Part shown: positions 1-9,921 of the stretch, piece after piece | Layout: each line of letters starts with the position of its first letter | How positions within the stretch are numbered: the stretch's first letter is position 1 | Source of the DNA: Plakobranchus ocellatus | Taxonomy: Eukaryota; Mollusca; Gastropoda; Plakobranchidae | Reading direction: 5' to 3' | DNA: 36,487 nt | Assembly (NCBI GenBank): GCA_019648995.1 | Contig: BLXT01003739.1 | Coordinates: 546,755 to 583,241, forward strand | The notes under the pieces: generated by a model | Seen by the model: the letters and a program-made list of their open reading frames with translations, nothing else | The model's database searches: none | What the model was told of the DNA's origin: nothing | Program-made: the position numbers and the translations under genes

Positions 1-50
<50 letters not shown>

Positions 51-58
51 ACTATCTG

Positions 59-107
<49 letters not shown>

Positions 108-185
108 TTACCTGTCTATATCTATCCATCTATTTACATATCCATCTACCTACATATCGTTCCATCTGTCTGCCTGTCTATCTAA
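1..185. repeat. (TATC)n microsatellite
   Basis: Near-perfect tetranucleotide TATC/TCTA repeat from the window edge to about 115, decaying into imperfect copies (tatttacc, catctacc) by about 185. It continues beyond the left edge. Confidence 0.97.
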
Positions 186-437
186 CTATATTTTTTTCTA
201 TGTGTCAAATTATTTATCATGTGTGTCTATATATCATATATTTCTCACATAGTTACCATTTCTCACACACTTATTCTTATCAATAGTCAGCATGTTAATG
301 GTTTCGGGTTTTGTTGTTAAAGAAATAATATAGAAAAGTAAGTGGTCGCTCTAATATTTCTGAATGTTTGATCAGCGATATGACGACTTGCATTTTGAAT
401 AACCATTTTACCCATGTTACAAAGACCATCATTATGA

Positions 438-440
<3 letters not shown>
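186..440. other. AT-rich sequence, nothing recognised
   Basis: AT-rich stretch between the TATC and TA microsatellites. Short open frames here extend into the TA run and have no protein-like composition. Confidence 0.6.

Positions 441-487
<47 letters not shown>
441..487. repeat. (TA)n microsatellite
   Basis: Uninterrupted TA dinucleotide repeat of 47 bases. Tyr-Ile alternating peptides on both strands come from it and are not genes. Confidence 0.97.
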
Positions 488-489
<2 letters not shown>

Positions 490-839
490 CGGTATGTATA
501 GGTCGAAACTTGGCATTTGTTTTATTGTTTTGGTGGATTTTTTTAAAAATTACTTTTAGGGAGTGTTTTGGGGGGTTTTTTTGTTGGGTTTTTTTGTGGG
601 AAATGGAGGATGGATACTATAATAAACACCGACGTTTATGAATTTCGTAGGAACAGAGAGGCATTAGAGAATTTTGATCTGACTTACAACTAGTAGGACC
701 TAGAGATCTACAGTAGTTTCAATACTGTATTTACACGTTAGGAACACAGTTCATAACAAGGTCTAGAATGAAAAATGCCTAAAAAATGTTTAAACACAAC
801 TATACTATTAAGAATGTAGGACTCACTGATTCTAGTGAC
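488..839. other. Unique AT-rich sequence, nothing recognised
   Basis: Contains T and G homopolymer runs at about 537-600 and otherwise unremarkable sequence. No domain-like peptide or paired splice signals were seen. Confidence 0.5.
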
Positions 840-1210
840 ATCCTTTTCAATAATATTGGTATAAAGCTCGTGCATGAGAGAGAGGAAAGAAAGAAAACGG
901 TAAAAAGAGGGGTGAGAAAGAAAATAAGAGAGGGAAAGAAAGTGAGAGAGATAAATTTGAATGTACTTTTGAGAGAGGGAACGCAAGAGAAAAGGAAAGG
1001 GAGAGTGTGTGATAACTGTAGGCTGAAAGAGATGCAGAGAACCAGATAGACAGAGTGAGGAAGTGAGAGAAAGAGAGAGACACAAATTTATAATACTTTT
1101 GACAGTGGAAGAGCAAGCGAGAGAGGGGGAGAGAAAGAGAGAGAGAGGGAGAGAGAGAGAGAGAGGGGGGGTGACAAAAAAAAGAAGCAGAGATAAAGAC
1201 AAAGAGTGAA

Positions 1211-1253
<43 letters not shown>

Positions 1254-1680
1254 AATTTTGAGTGAACTTTTCACAGAGAGAGAGAGAGCAAGAAAGAGGG
1301 AGACTCAGAGAGAGAGAGGGGGGGGGGATACAGAGAAAACAAATTGGGGTCAGCTGTTGACAGAGGGATAGGAAGAGAATAAGAAAAAGAGCGAGAGAGA
1401 GAGAGAGAGAGAGAGAGACTCAGAGAGAATGAGAGAGAGAAAGAAATGTTGACAGAAAGAGATAAAAGATGAAGACAGAGAGAAAGTGAGAGAGAGAGAG
1501 AGAAAGAGAGAACGCGAGACAAATTTTGAGTAAACTTTTGACAAAGAGAGAACAAGAAAGGAGACTCAGAGAGAGGGAGAGAGGCGAAAAAGACAGATTC
1601 AGAGAGTTAAGGAGAAAAAGCGAGAGCGGGAGAGACTCAGAGAGAGAAAGAGAGGAAAAGAAATAATTAAAAGAGTAGAG
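840..1680 (+). repeat. Purine-rich (GA)n degenerate repeat with spaced core motif
   Basis: The plus strand is almost purely purine, mostly GAGA runs. A recurring non-purine core of the type aaattttgagtaaacttttga precedes GAGCAAGAAAG-like text at about 951, 1084, 1253 and 1521. The spacings are about 133, 169 and 268 bases, which suggests a degenerate unit of roughly 130-170 bases rather than a plain microsatellite. Ser/Leu-rich antisense frames are by-products. Confidence 0.8.
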
Positions 1681-1775
1681 TGGATAAGCAATAAAACTAT
1701 TTCATCCTGCCTTTTGCCCAGAAAAATCAGTTGACTATTCTTGTTCTCTTTTGCAATTACTAAGTATTATAGGTC

Positions 1776-1999
1776 TCACTGCCTGACACTAACAATTGTA
1801 GGTGTAGAAAAGCGCAGTCTCAATTGGCCCCTACCACATCTGTAGCCTAGGAAAGCGCTGTGGCAATTGTAGCTTGTGCAACAAATTGAGTATAGATCTA
1901 GACTGGGCAGCTTCTGTTTTTCGGCCTCGGCTAAATCTAAAACTTTGACAGCGTCATTATTATTATTAGCTTTCTTTACCATTTTAGATGAAGAGTCTT
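1776..1999 (-). CDS. Candidate cytoplasmic-tail/last exon of the Ig receptor
   Basis: On the minus strand an acceptor-like TTTCTAG ends at 2000. It opens a phase-1 frame that joins the phase-1 end of the transmembrane exon 6.8 kb away. The joined peptide reads acidic then basic (GEE, E, DSSSKMVKKAN), includes LDLAEAEKQKLPSLDLYS, and stops at 1776-1778. Charge and hydrophilicity suit an intracellular tail. Against it, the last 35 or so residues run into minisatellite copies, the acceptor lies in a dispersed repeat, and no poly(A) signal was identified. An internal donor (TGTG then GTAGGG near 1845) would end it earlier. This is a tentative call. Confidence 0.3.
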
Positions 2000-2270
2000 C
2001 TAGAAAGTTTTCGAGGGTGAGAAAAGAGTGTTTACAGGAAGTTGTTTGATTGTAAAGTAGAGTCCAGATAAGACATAATTTTCTGGAAGCTTTAGGCGAT
2101 GCGCATAAAAGGATGGTTGAGAGATTGATTGTTCGAGATATTACTTAGAAAAGACTTGCCGATTTTAGTGAATTCATGGAGTCTTAGAGAGTACCTTGTT
2201 GTTCCCAAAATTTAATTGTCCTTTATTTAAATTAACATAATATATTTTCATTCAATTTTCGACAGGACTA
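1998..2270. repeat. Dispersed repeat copy, related to 27175-27530
   Basis: Three blocks occur in the same order here and at 27175-27530. They are a CTAGA..TTCGA.GGTG block ending in CCAGATAAG, a GAAGCT..AGGC block with ATAAAAG..GATGGTTGAGAGA, and a block like TTTTCGTTCAATCTTCGGCA. Divergence is high, so only the shared order makes the match convincing. Confidence 0.45.
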
Positions 2271-2720
2271 GCGCTAGCCTACGAAGCATTTAGCGGTAGA
2301 ACAGATGTGGCCTTTAACACCTTCCGCTGTAGGATATAGCTGTTACATTTGTAGCCTACGACATCTATAGCAGTAGGAAAGACGAATCTAGCAGTTGTTA
2401 CCAACTACACCTGTAGTTATAGGAGAATGATGTTACAGTTATAGCCTACAATTTCTTTAACTTTAGAAGAATGCTGTTACAGTTGCACCCTGCCCTACTG
2501 CAGCTGTAGCAGAGCTAGCGCACGACACATGTAACTGTAGCAGAGAGCTGTTATAGATGTAGCCTAAAATACCTGCAGTTGTAGGAGAGCGATGTCAGAA
2601 TGGTAACCGACGACAGATGCAGATGTGGGAGAGAGAGTTTCAGGTGTATCCTAAAATACCTGTGGCCGAAGGAGATTTCTGCTATTGATGAAACCTAAAA
2701 CACCTGAAGCTATTGGAGAG

Positions 2721-3132
2721 TTTGTAACGAATGGCTTATTGCTGATTAATTATAGAACGCTACATGTAACAATAAGTTCTTTTTAATAGACTAAAATACA
2801 GAAATCACTCTAAGTCTTGACGAAAATTGAAGAAAGATTTATTAATTTGAATCATCAAGAGTAAATTTAGAACAGCGATTTAATGAGCACAACTGATTAG
2901 ATTTGCTACCTTCTCACAACGATCTGACAAACATTCTTATATCCCAACCGCCCACAGCTTCTGGAAAATACTATTTATTCAATGCTCAGGCTAATTTAAT
3001 GATATGACACTGGAATAACCAAAAAAGCAGAAATCATGACTTATGTGATCAATACTAGCTAAAATGCGGACCAACCAAATACTCTCATTTATTCCAACTT
3101 AACACACAAACATGACTCATCTGCCTTGCCAT
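2721..3132. other. Unique AT-rich sequence, nothing recognised
   Basis: No repeat unit, open frame or splice pair was seen. It ends in the presumed insertion target CCAT at 3129-3132. Confidence 0.5.
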
Positions 3133-3361
3133 TGTAGGGACCATTATACATTGCTTATAATTTGTAGACTTAGGACTGCTAGACACTTCCTACTGTGCAC
3201 GGATAAAAAACTACATACTACACAGCTGCCTGGGTGACTGAAGACCGGCTTGCTTCGCTGGACAACTGAAGAACTGTGTCTATTTGTTCGTCTGTCTGAT
3301 TGTTGGATTTTGATCATTAAAGTTATCAAAATATATCGACGTTGCTTTATTGCATCCTAAA
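3133..3361 (+). repeat. 5' LTR of CsRn1-like element
   Basis: A 229-base direct repeat beginning TGTAGGGACC and ending ATCCTAAA, with two substitutions relative to the copy at 7491-7719. It carries an ATTAAA poly(A)-like signal at 3316-3321. The 3' end was placed by comparing both LTR ends and by the primer site two bases downstream. Confidence 0.95.
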
Positions 3362-3363
3362 AC

Positions 3364-3377
3364 TGGTGACCCCGACG
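3364..3377 (+). other. Primer binding site, tRNA-Trp type
   Basis: TGGTGACCCCGACG is complementary to the last 14 bases, including CCA, of animal tRNA-Trp as I know that sequence. It lies two bases after the LTR. This primer choice is characteristic of the CsRn1 clade. Confidence 0.85.
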
Positions 3378-3472
3378 CTGAATACGCACGTCTTCGATCT
3401 AGATCTAGATATTCGCACACTGTTGCCAATTCTTTTCGCTCCCCTAGATCTAGCCTAGATTTCACAGAAATT

Positions 3473-4259
3473 ATGTCTCAGCCACAAGGTGAGTCTACAC
3501 AAGCACTACTTGCTGCCTTAACAAGTCAACTTCAGTCAATGACAGTACAGCCCAACATCAGCGCAGTTTCTCTTAAGCTACCAGAATTCTGGACCACATC
3601 GCCTGAAGTTTGGTTTGCACGAGTCGAGGCGCAGTTCGGTACCAAAAATATATCAACGGACCAAACAAAATATGACTACGTTGTCAGTGCGTTAGATGTA
3701 AAGACGGCTGAGGAGGTACAAGAAGTCTTGGTTAATCCTCCAGATGCAAACAAATACAGTGTTCTCAAATAGCCCTACTTAAAGCTTTTGGCAAATCGCA
3801 GGCCCAGCGGGACAACGAATTGCTGAACCTCAACGGCTTAGGTGACAGGAAACCAACTGCCCTGCTTCGGAAAATAAATGCTCTAAACGATGACCCTCAA
3901 TCGTTAAAAAGGGCATTATTCCTGTCCAATCTACTGCTGATATACGCAGCATTCTCGAAGGCCAGGATTTTAGTGATATCCAAAAACTCGCAGAAGCTGC
4001 TGACCGGATTTGGGAGACACTAGGTGCATGTGTGCAGCAAGTTATCCACACTGCCGATAGCTCTCCTCCTGCTCCAGTTACAATCGAAGCTGTCTCCAGG
4101 CCTAGATTTCAGCCTCAGCGTCGCCCTGGATCCAAAGCCCCATCAACACAAGCTGTGTGCTATTATCACCTCAAATTTGGCCCACAAGCTCGTCGCTGCC
4201 AACCTGGGTGCAAATTTTCGTCCTTGCTGCCTTCGGGAAACGACAATGCCAGCCGCTAA
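3473..4259 (+). pseudogene. gag: gag of CsRn1-like element, frameshifted
   Basis: The nucleocapsid/capsid precursor starts at the ATG at 3473 (MSQPQGESTQ). The first frame stops at 3770-3772. The sequence then continues in a second frame (GLGDRKPTALLRKINAL, near 3838-3890) and from about 3915 in a third frame through LAEAADRIWETLG. Near the end lies CYYH..C..C, a C-x2-H-x9-C-x3-C nucleic-acid-binding motif at 4158-4214, which is the CHCC form known for CsRn1 Gag rather than the usual CCHC knuckle. The lesion at 3770 looks like one missing base. The step from this frame into protease near 4260 is -1 and may be a natural gag-pol frameshift. The copy is non-functional as read. Confidence 0.85.
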
Positions 4260-6088
4260 GCGTGGCAGCAGCTGGCAATCCGCATCAACCAAACACGTTT
4301 TCTGTTGTCGACCGCTTATCAGGACGCTCCTACTTAGTAGATACTGGCGCAGAGGTATCTGTGTACCCTGCGTCTGTCCAAGAACGCAAATCTCAGCCAC
4401 CTTCCTCTACCCTCACAGCAGCCAACGGAACTTCCATCCACACATGGGGTAAGCGCAAAGTTTTCCTTGCGATAGGCCAGAAAGGACAATACCAGCATGA
4501 GTTTTATCTCGCTGATGTCACTAGACCTATCCTTGGTGCGGATTTCTTCATAAAGCACGGACTTGCCATCGACCTGCGGGGTTAACGCCTTCTGTCCCTA
4601 GACAATATGTCTATTTTGCTTCGAGAGACCAAGTCTCCCATTACCCTATCTGGTTTGGGATTTCCTCTAAAACATGAGTATGACAGTCTGCTTCAACAAT
4701 TCCCCGAACTCCTCACGCCACATTTTCACCAATGCAATAATAAACATGATGTGGAACACCATATCATCACTCAGGGCCCCCCAACTCATTCGCGAGCACG
4801 TCGTCTCGACCAAGCAAAACTCTCTGCCGCTAAAGCTGAGTTTCTCCAGATGGAAGACATGGGCATCATCCGCCGCTCCAAGTCCGCCTGGTCCTCACCT
4901 CTCCATATGGTTCCTAAAGCTGATGGTAATTGGCGTCCATGTGGCGACTACAGGCGATTGAATGCCTCCACAGATGATGACCGCTATCCTCTTCCACACA
5001 TACAGGACTTTAATAACCAAAGTTTTTTCCAAGATAGACTTGATAAGGGGATATCATCAAATTTCTATGGCCCCATCATCCATCCCAAAGACAGCTGTTG
5101 TCACCCCTTTTGGACTCTGGGAGTTTCTCAGAATGCCTTTTGGCTTGAAAAATGCGGCCCAGTCATTTCAGCGCCTTATGGACGGCATACTCCGAGACAT
5201 ACCTTTTGCCTTCGTTTATCTTGACGATATTCTGGTTGCCAGCCGTTCATCCCAGGAGCACGCGCAGCATCTTGAACAGCTTTTCAAACTCCTGTCTGCT
5301 AATGGTCTTGTCATTAACAAGGCAAAGTGTATCTTCGGTGCCGAGGAACTTGATTTTTTGGGACATCATGTCAGCACTATAGGAATTGCCCCTCTTCTTG
5401 ACCGAGTAGCTGCCCTTCGTGATAGCAAACCGCCTCAGAACCGTACAGGTCTACAACGCTTCCTTGGCAAGATCAACTGCTATCATCGCTTTCTTCCAGA
5501 ACTAGCACCTATTCTTGCCCCACTCCACGCTCAAGCAAGTGGTAAAGGACAAAGTATTGAATGGTCTGCTGAGTGTCAAGCATCTTTTGATGAGGTCAAG
5601 GAAATTTTAGCGAGATCTGTACTGTTACATCACCCGCTACCAGATGCTCCCACTAGCCTCACGGTCGATGCATCAAGCACTGCTGTAGGCGCCCAACTCG
5701 AACAACGCCAAGGTCAATCTTGGGTACCGCTCGCTTTCTTCTCCAGGAAACTGTCCGACGCGGAGAAAAAGTATAGTGCTTTCGATCGAGAGCTGTTGGC
5801 ATCCTACAGTGCCGTTAAACACTTCAGGCATTTTTAGAGGGAAGACCATTCACCCTCTATACCGACCACAAACCTTTGACTTTTGCCTTAAGCAGTGAAA
5901 CTGATCGATCTCCACGCCAAACAAGACATCTAGCTTTCATCGCAGAATTCACCACTGATATTCGACACATCAAAGGTAAATTCAACGTGGTGGCAGATGC
6001 CTTGTCCAGAATCACCACAACTTCCAACGCAGCAGACACAATAAACCTCTGCCCTGTATCTACCTCACATCCCGTGGAGGTCGACTAG
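4260..6088 (+). pseudogene. pol: pol N-terminal part: protease, reverse transcriptase, RNase H; broken
   Basis: Aspartic protease: catalytic DTGAE at 4340-4354 and flap/end motif ILGADFF near 4530. An in-frame TAA follows at 4583. Reverse transcriptase runs from about 4607 (GDYRRLNA near 4945) across a frameshift near 5010 into FSKIDL. It shows [15 protein letters not shown] and catalytic YLDD at 5217-5228, then FLGH near 5352. RNase H shows TVDASS near 5663, FSRKL, YTDHKPL near 5860 and VADALSR near 5991. It is broken near 5830, where one T appears lost from a T run. The frame closes at a TAG (6086-6088) directly in line with the integrase frame. The catalytic residues survive; the reading frame does not. 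Confidence 0.9.
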
Positions 6089-7409
6089 ACCGACTTCGCC
6101 CAACTAGCTAAGGACCAGATCCAGTCTGGAGAAATGGCTTCCTATCGCACAGCCACCACAGGCCTAATCCTCAAGGACATTGATATTGGCCCCTCTACGC
6201 TCTTCTGTGACACTTCTCTGGGAGTTACGAGGCCAGTGCTACCCGTTTCTTGGACTCGACCTGTTTTCAACAAAATTCACGGTCTGTCTCATCCCGGGGT
6301 TAGACCTACACAGAAGGCTATCGCACAACGATTCGTATGGCACGGTATGAAGCGTGACATCCGCCAGTGGTGTAAGGAATGCCCTGATTGTCAGGCTTCC
6401 AAAATCCACCGCCATACACACTCCGCACTCACCAAACGTCCCCAACCATCTGATAGATTCCGGAGCCTCCACGTGGACCTTGTAGGCCCTTTTCCTGAAA
6501 GTCATGGCATGACTTACCTGTTCACGTCATCGACCGCTTTACAAAATGGCCGGAGGCGGTGCCCCTTCCTGACGCACAAGCTTCCACCTGCGCTACAGCT
6601 TTGCTCCATCATTGGGTGGCACGGTTTGGGGTTCCCGAAGATATAACTTCAGACAGAGGGAGACAGTTCACCTCCGCTTTGTGGACCCAGCTTAACAGTC
6701 TTCTTGGCATCAACGCCAACACTACCACAGCGTACCACCCACAGGCCAATGGCATGGTAGAACGTTTACATCGCCAGCTCAAGGCATCACTAAAAGCCCG
6801 CACGACGAGCTCCAACTGGTTTATGAACTTCCAATGGTCCTGTTAGGCATTCGCTCATCCTGGCGGGTTGACCCCGGCTGCTCTCCTGCTGAACTTGTGT
6901 ACGGTTCGACACTGCGCATACCTGGCGAATTCTTACAACCACATGATGCGCGCACTGTTGAACCAGACTTACCATTCCTGAGACATCTCCAACAAACCAT
7001 GCGTTCTGTTCAACCCCCTACGCCGCAGTTCCACGGGCAACCATCGGTCTACGTTCCTGCCAACCTCGCTCCAGCCAAATTTGTCTATGTGCGCAAAGAC
7101 TCCCATAAGCATCCTTTCCAGCGTCCTTATGACGGGCCTTATCTCGTTCTGAACAAGAGTGACAAATTTTTCACTGTGGACATTAAAGGGCGTCCAGAGA
7201 CTATCTCAATTGACCGCCTTAAAGCGGCTTTTGTCACACAGCTGACCACCGCTGGTGACACTGACAGACCACCAGAGCCCCCTTGTGCAGAATCACATGC
7301 AAACTCTCCGCCTCAACCTTTCTTGCCCACCAGTTCCCCTTCAATGGATAATTTAGTGACAAAAACTCGCTCTGGCAGGTCTATCCGTCTTCCTTCAGGG
7401 TTTAGGTAG
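6089..7409 (+). pseudogene. pol: pol C-terminal part: integrase with GPY/F region; broken
   Basis: Zinc-binding HHCC region: HGLSHPG near 6280 and CKECPDC near 6373. Catalytic core: Asp in VDLVGPF (6476-6478), Asp in SDRGRQF (6652-6654) and Glu in MVERLHRQ (6760-6762). The last two are separated by 35 residues, the canonical D,D-35-E spacing. Single-base losses break the frame near 6505-6535 and 6838. After the second break a C-terminal GPY/F-type segment (RPYDGPYLV near 7116) runs to the stop at 7407-7409. A following Thr/Pro/Ser-rich tail of about 45 residues is included. Confidence 0.9.
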
Positions 7410-7477
7410 AATTATTCTGTTCCTAACTTCATCGCTTATACAGTTATAAGTGTTTGACTTTGAGACTGTATCCCGCT

Positions 7478-7487
7478 GGAAGGGGGG
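7478..7487 (+). other. Polypurine tract of CsRn1-like element
   Basis: GGAAGGGGGG lies three bases before the 3' LTR, in the position used to prime plus-strand DNA synthesis. Confidence 0.8.
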
Positions 7488-7490
7488 TTA

Positions 7491-7719
7491 TGTAGGGACC
7501 ATTATACATTGCTTATAATTTGTAGACCTAGGACTGCTAGACACTTCCTACTGTGCACGGATAAAAAACTACACACTACACAGCTGCCTGGGTGACTGAA
7601 GACCGGCTTGCTTCGCTGGACAACTGAAGAACTGTGTCTATTTGTTCGTCTGTCTGATTGTTGGATTTTGATCATTAAAGTTATCAAAATATATCGACGT
7701 TGCTTTATTGCATCCTAAA
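7491..7719 (+). repeat. 3' LTR of CsRn1-like element
   Basis: A 229-base copy of the 5' LTR with two transitions, followed by CCAT at 7720-7723, matching the bases before the 5' LTR. Confidence 0.95.
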
Positions 7720-7929
7720 CCATTAAGATGCGATATAACAATTTCCCGAAATCAATATTCTTTATCTTTTGAGAACTTTTTAGAAATCCCTAGATCTAAA
7801 AAGGCAGACAAGGCTAAAACATAATAATACTTAAACTAAAATAGGTCTAGCGGACTAGTTAACAATAAATAAGGCTAGAGCATATGATCAGCCTCACACC
7901 GAGTCTAGATTTAGACTAAATTCACAGCA

Positions 7930-8690
7930 AACACTTGTAACACAGTTGAGCCAACAACACCTGTAGCTGTAGGTGGGTTAGCTTATGACATATGTAGCTA
8001 TAGGAGAACGCTGTTAGTTTGTAGCCTTCAACAAATGTATCTAAAGGAGAATCCTGTTTCTGATCACATTCATATAAAAGTATAAGAAAATACTTTTAAA
8101 TTGTAGCCTTTAACTCTACTTGTAGCTTTAGAAGTTCACTGTGACAACTGAAGTTTACAGCACCTATAGTCGTAGGAGAGCGCTGTTACAGTTGTGACTT
8201 CAACACATGCAGCAGTAGGAGAGCTTACCCACAGTTGTAGCCTACAACACCTGTAGCAAAAGGAGAGCGCTGATATAGTTGTACCCTATGGCATCTTTAG
8301 CAGTATGAGAGCGTTGATATCCTAGCTGTGGGTGGGAACGTTATGGCTGTGGCTCAAAAACACCTGGAGCTCTAGGAGAGCTTTGTCACAGATATAGCCT
8401 TTAGCATCTTTAGCAGTAGGAGGCAGCTGTTACACTTGTGAGCTACAACTCTTGTTGCTATAGGAGAGCGCTGTTACAGTTGTGGCCACGATGCATGTAG
8501 CTATAGCTATTGGAGAACGCTGTTACAGTTATAGCTTACAAGACGTGTGGTTGTAACAGAGCTAGCCCGCGACACATGTAGCAGTAGAAGACAGCTGTTA
8601 CAGATGTAGCGTACAGCACCTGTAACTGTAGGACAGAACTGCTACAATTGTAATCTACAAAACCTGCAGCTGTAGGAGAGTACTAAAAAT
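7930..8690. repeat. Degenerate ~44 bp minisatellite, right block
   Basis: At least fifteen diverged copies of the unit seen at 1775-2720, best around 8160-8660. For example, consecutive copies start at CACCTGTAGC and CATCTTTAGC 44 bases apart near 8249. Each unit tends to contain AGCGCT and CTGTAG words. No frame stays open across it. Confidence 0.85.
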
Positions 8691-8824
8691 ATACAATACA
8701 AACAGATCGAACAAATCTCCTAAAATATAACGGGATAAGGAAAAACCTCAAGTTTTACCGCATATGTCACAACCTCATGCATCAACTTGCCACTTTTATT
8801 TCTCTAGAAGATTTGATCCTTTAC

Positions 8825-8956
8825 CTTCTTCCCCTGTCCTGCTGCTGGTGGCGTTGGTGACCTGTTGCGCAAGCACAAATACAATCAGAGCAACTGCGAT
8901 CCATACGAGTGCTTTGACAGAAACATGAAAGTCAGGCGCTTTGTCGATGTTAGGGA
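8825..8956 (-). CDS. Exon: stalk and transmembrane segment
   Basis: The acceptor is a pyrimidine tract ending CCTCGTCAG at 8957; the donor is GAAGAAG|GTAAAG at 8824. The 132-base exon encodes a 12-15 residue stalk (PNIDKAPDFHVSVK), then the hydrophobic run ALVWIAVALIVFVLA, then QQVTNATSSRTGEE. The span is short (about 15-18 residues) but clearly membrane-like. The first two bases complete a Val codon with the preceding Ig exon, and the last base leaves phase 1 for a cytoplasmic exon further left. Confidence 0.75.
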
Positions 8957-9866
8957 CTGACGAGGAAAAAAGGAACCATTATGGTTCAAATTAAATATTA
9001 TAATAATTTTCATAATTTCAAGAAAATAAAAAACACAAAAAAATACTTCCGCCTCTGAAGGTGTATATTTTATTTTCATACTAACAGTTGCGTAAGATCT
9101 CAGAATAAACTACTGACTAATTCCTTATAAGTTAATTCAAAGCTTTACCATTAACATTTTTCTATCATCTGATTTATATTGAGTTAGCATACTGAGATTG
9201 CAAGAGAAAGGAAAATGTAAAAGTATTTTATGTATTTTGAACTTCCTTAAGCAAAACGTTCATTTTGTCAAAGGTCCTTATTGATGTTAAGGGTTTTCTA
9301 CGATTTCTATTCTTTTCTTAATTACAAACGGTTTTTTTGCATTGACAAAACATTCAGACAAAAAAGGTAGAGTTTTGGTCTCCTACGTAATTGTGAAATC
9401 AGTACTAACCTGACACGACGAAGAGCTCACTTATGTCTGTGATGTCAAAACCTTCTATGTAAGTCCTATTGTAGGACAGGCATGCTAATCGTTTGTTGTA
9501 CAGGTCCGAGCTCACCATTAGGGTCAGTATGGATGTCACTTTAGTGCCACAGTTAGACTTATTGTACACTGAAGGGTCAGAGAGTTTGTACAACGTAACC
9601 AGAATACAGGGGGAAAGCAAAATGTCATTTCAGTTGTTTTTTTAAATATGCAGAACATTAATTTTGTTTCATCAAATAACATACGTACGTCTTGTTATCG
9701 TAAGGAAATACAATGCACTTTTCTCAATTAATCTCTCCATTTATCAATTTATTCCCTGAATCTATAATGATACATTATTTTCATAAATTACGTCCAGAAA
9801 AACTGTTTTTTGTCTATCCACCTATCTATCTATCTACCTATTTACTTACAAAAACACAGGCAGAAA

Positions 9867-9921
<55 letters not shown>

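Larger units (their letters stand above)
1775..2720. repeat. Degenerate ~44 bp minisatellite, left block
   Basis: Diverged copies of a unit of about 44 bases that reads roughly CACCTGTAGCTGTAGGAG followed by AGCGCTGTTACAGTTGTAGCC. Copies are clear from about 2264 to 2720, with two or three more at 1775-1890. Positions 1900-2260 hold non-repeat sequence, including a candidate tail exon and part of a dispersed repeat. The same unit reappears at 7930-8690 beyond the inserted retrotransposon. Confidence 0.8.
3133..7719 (+). mobile_element. CsRn1-like Ty3/gypsy LTR retrotransposon, defective
   Basis: A complete LTR-to-LTR element of 4587 bases: 229 bp LTRs, primer site, gag, protease, reverse transcriptase, RNase H, integrase, polypurine tract and a 4 bp target duplication CCAT (3129-3132 and 7720-7723). 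The primer site matches the 3' end of tRNA-Trp, and Gag carries a C-x2-H-x9-C-x3-C motif. Both traits are known for the CsRn1 clade of Ty3/gypsy elements, first described in a liver fluke. The LTRs differ at only two positions (about 3168 and 3213), so insertion was recent. The coding region still has about six frameshifts and two in-frame stops. It probably sits in an intron of the minus-strand Ig receptor if the tail exon at 1999 is real. Confidence 0.93.

Noticed and set aside
368..559. ORFs across the TA run (also 9713-10013)
   Set aside because: Tyr-Ile repeats from a microsatellite, open in both strands.
738..1555. Ser/Leu-rich antisense ORFs of 64-178 codons
   Set aside because: Translations of the GA-rich repeat; composition follows the dinucleotide, with no domain.
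3144..3329. 61-codon minus-strand ORF present twice (also 7502-7687)
   Set aside because: It is the antisense of the LTR and occurs twice because the LTR does; no homologous protein pattern.
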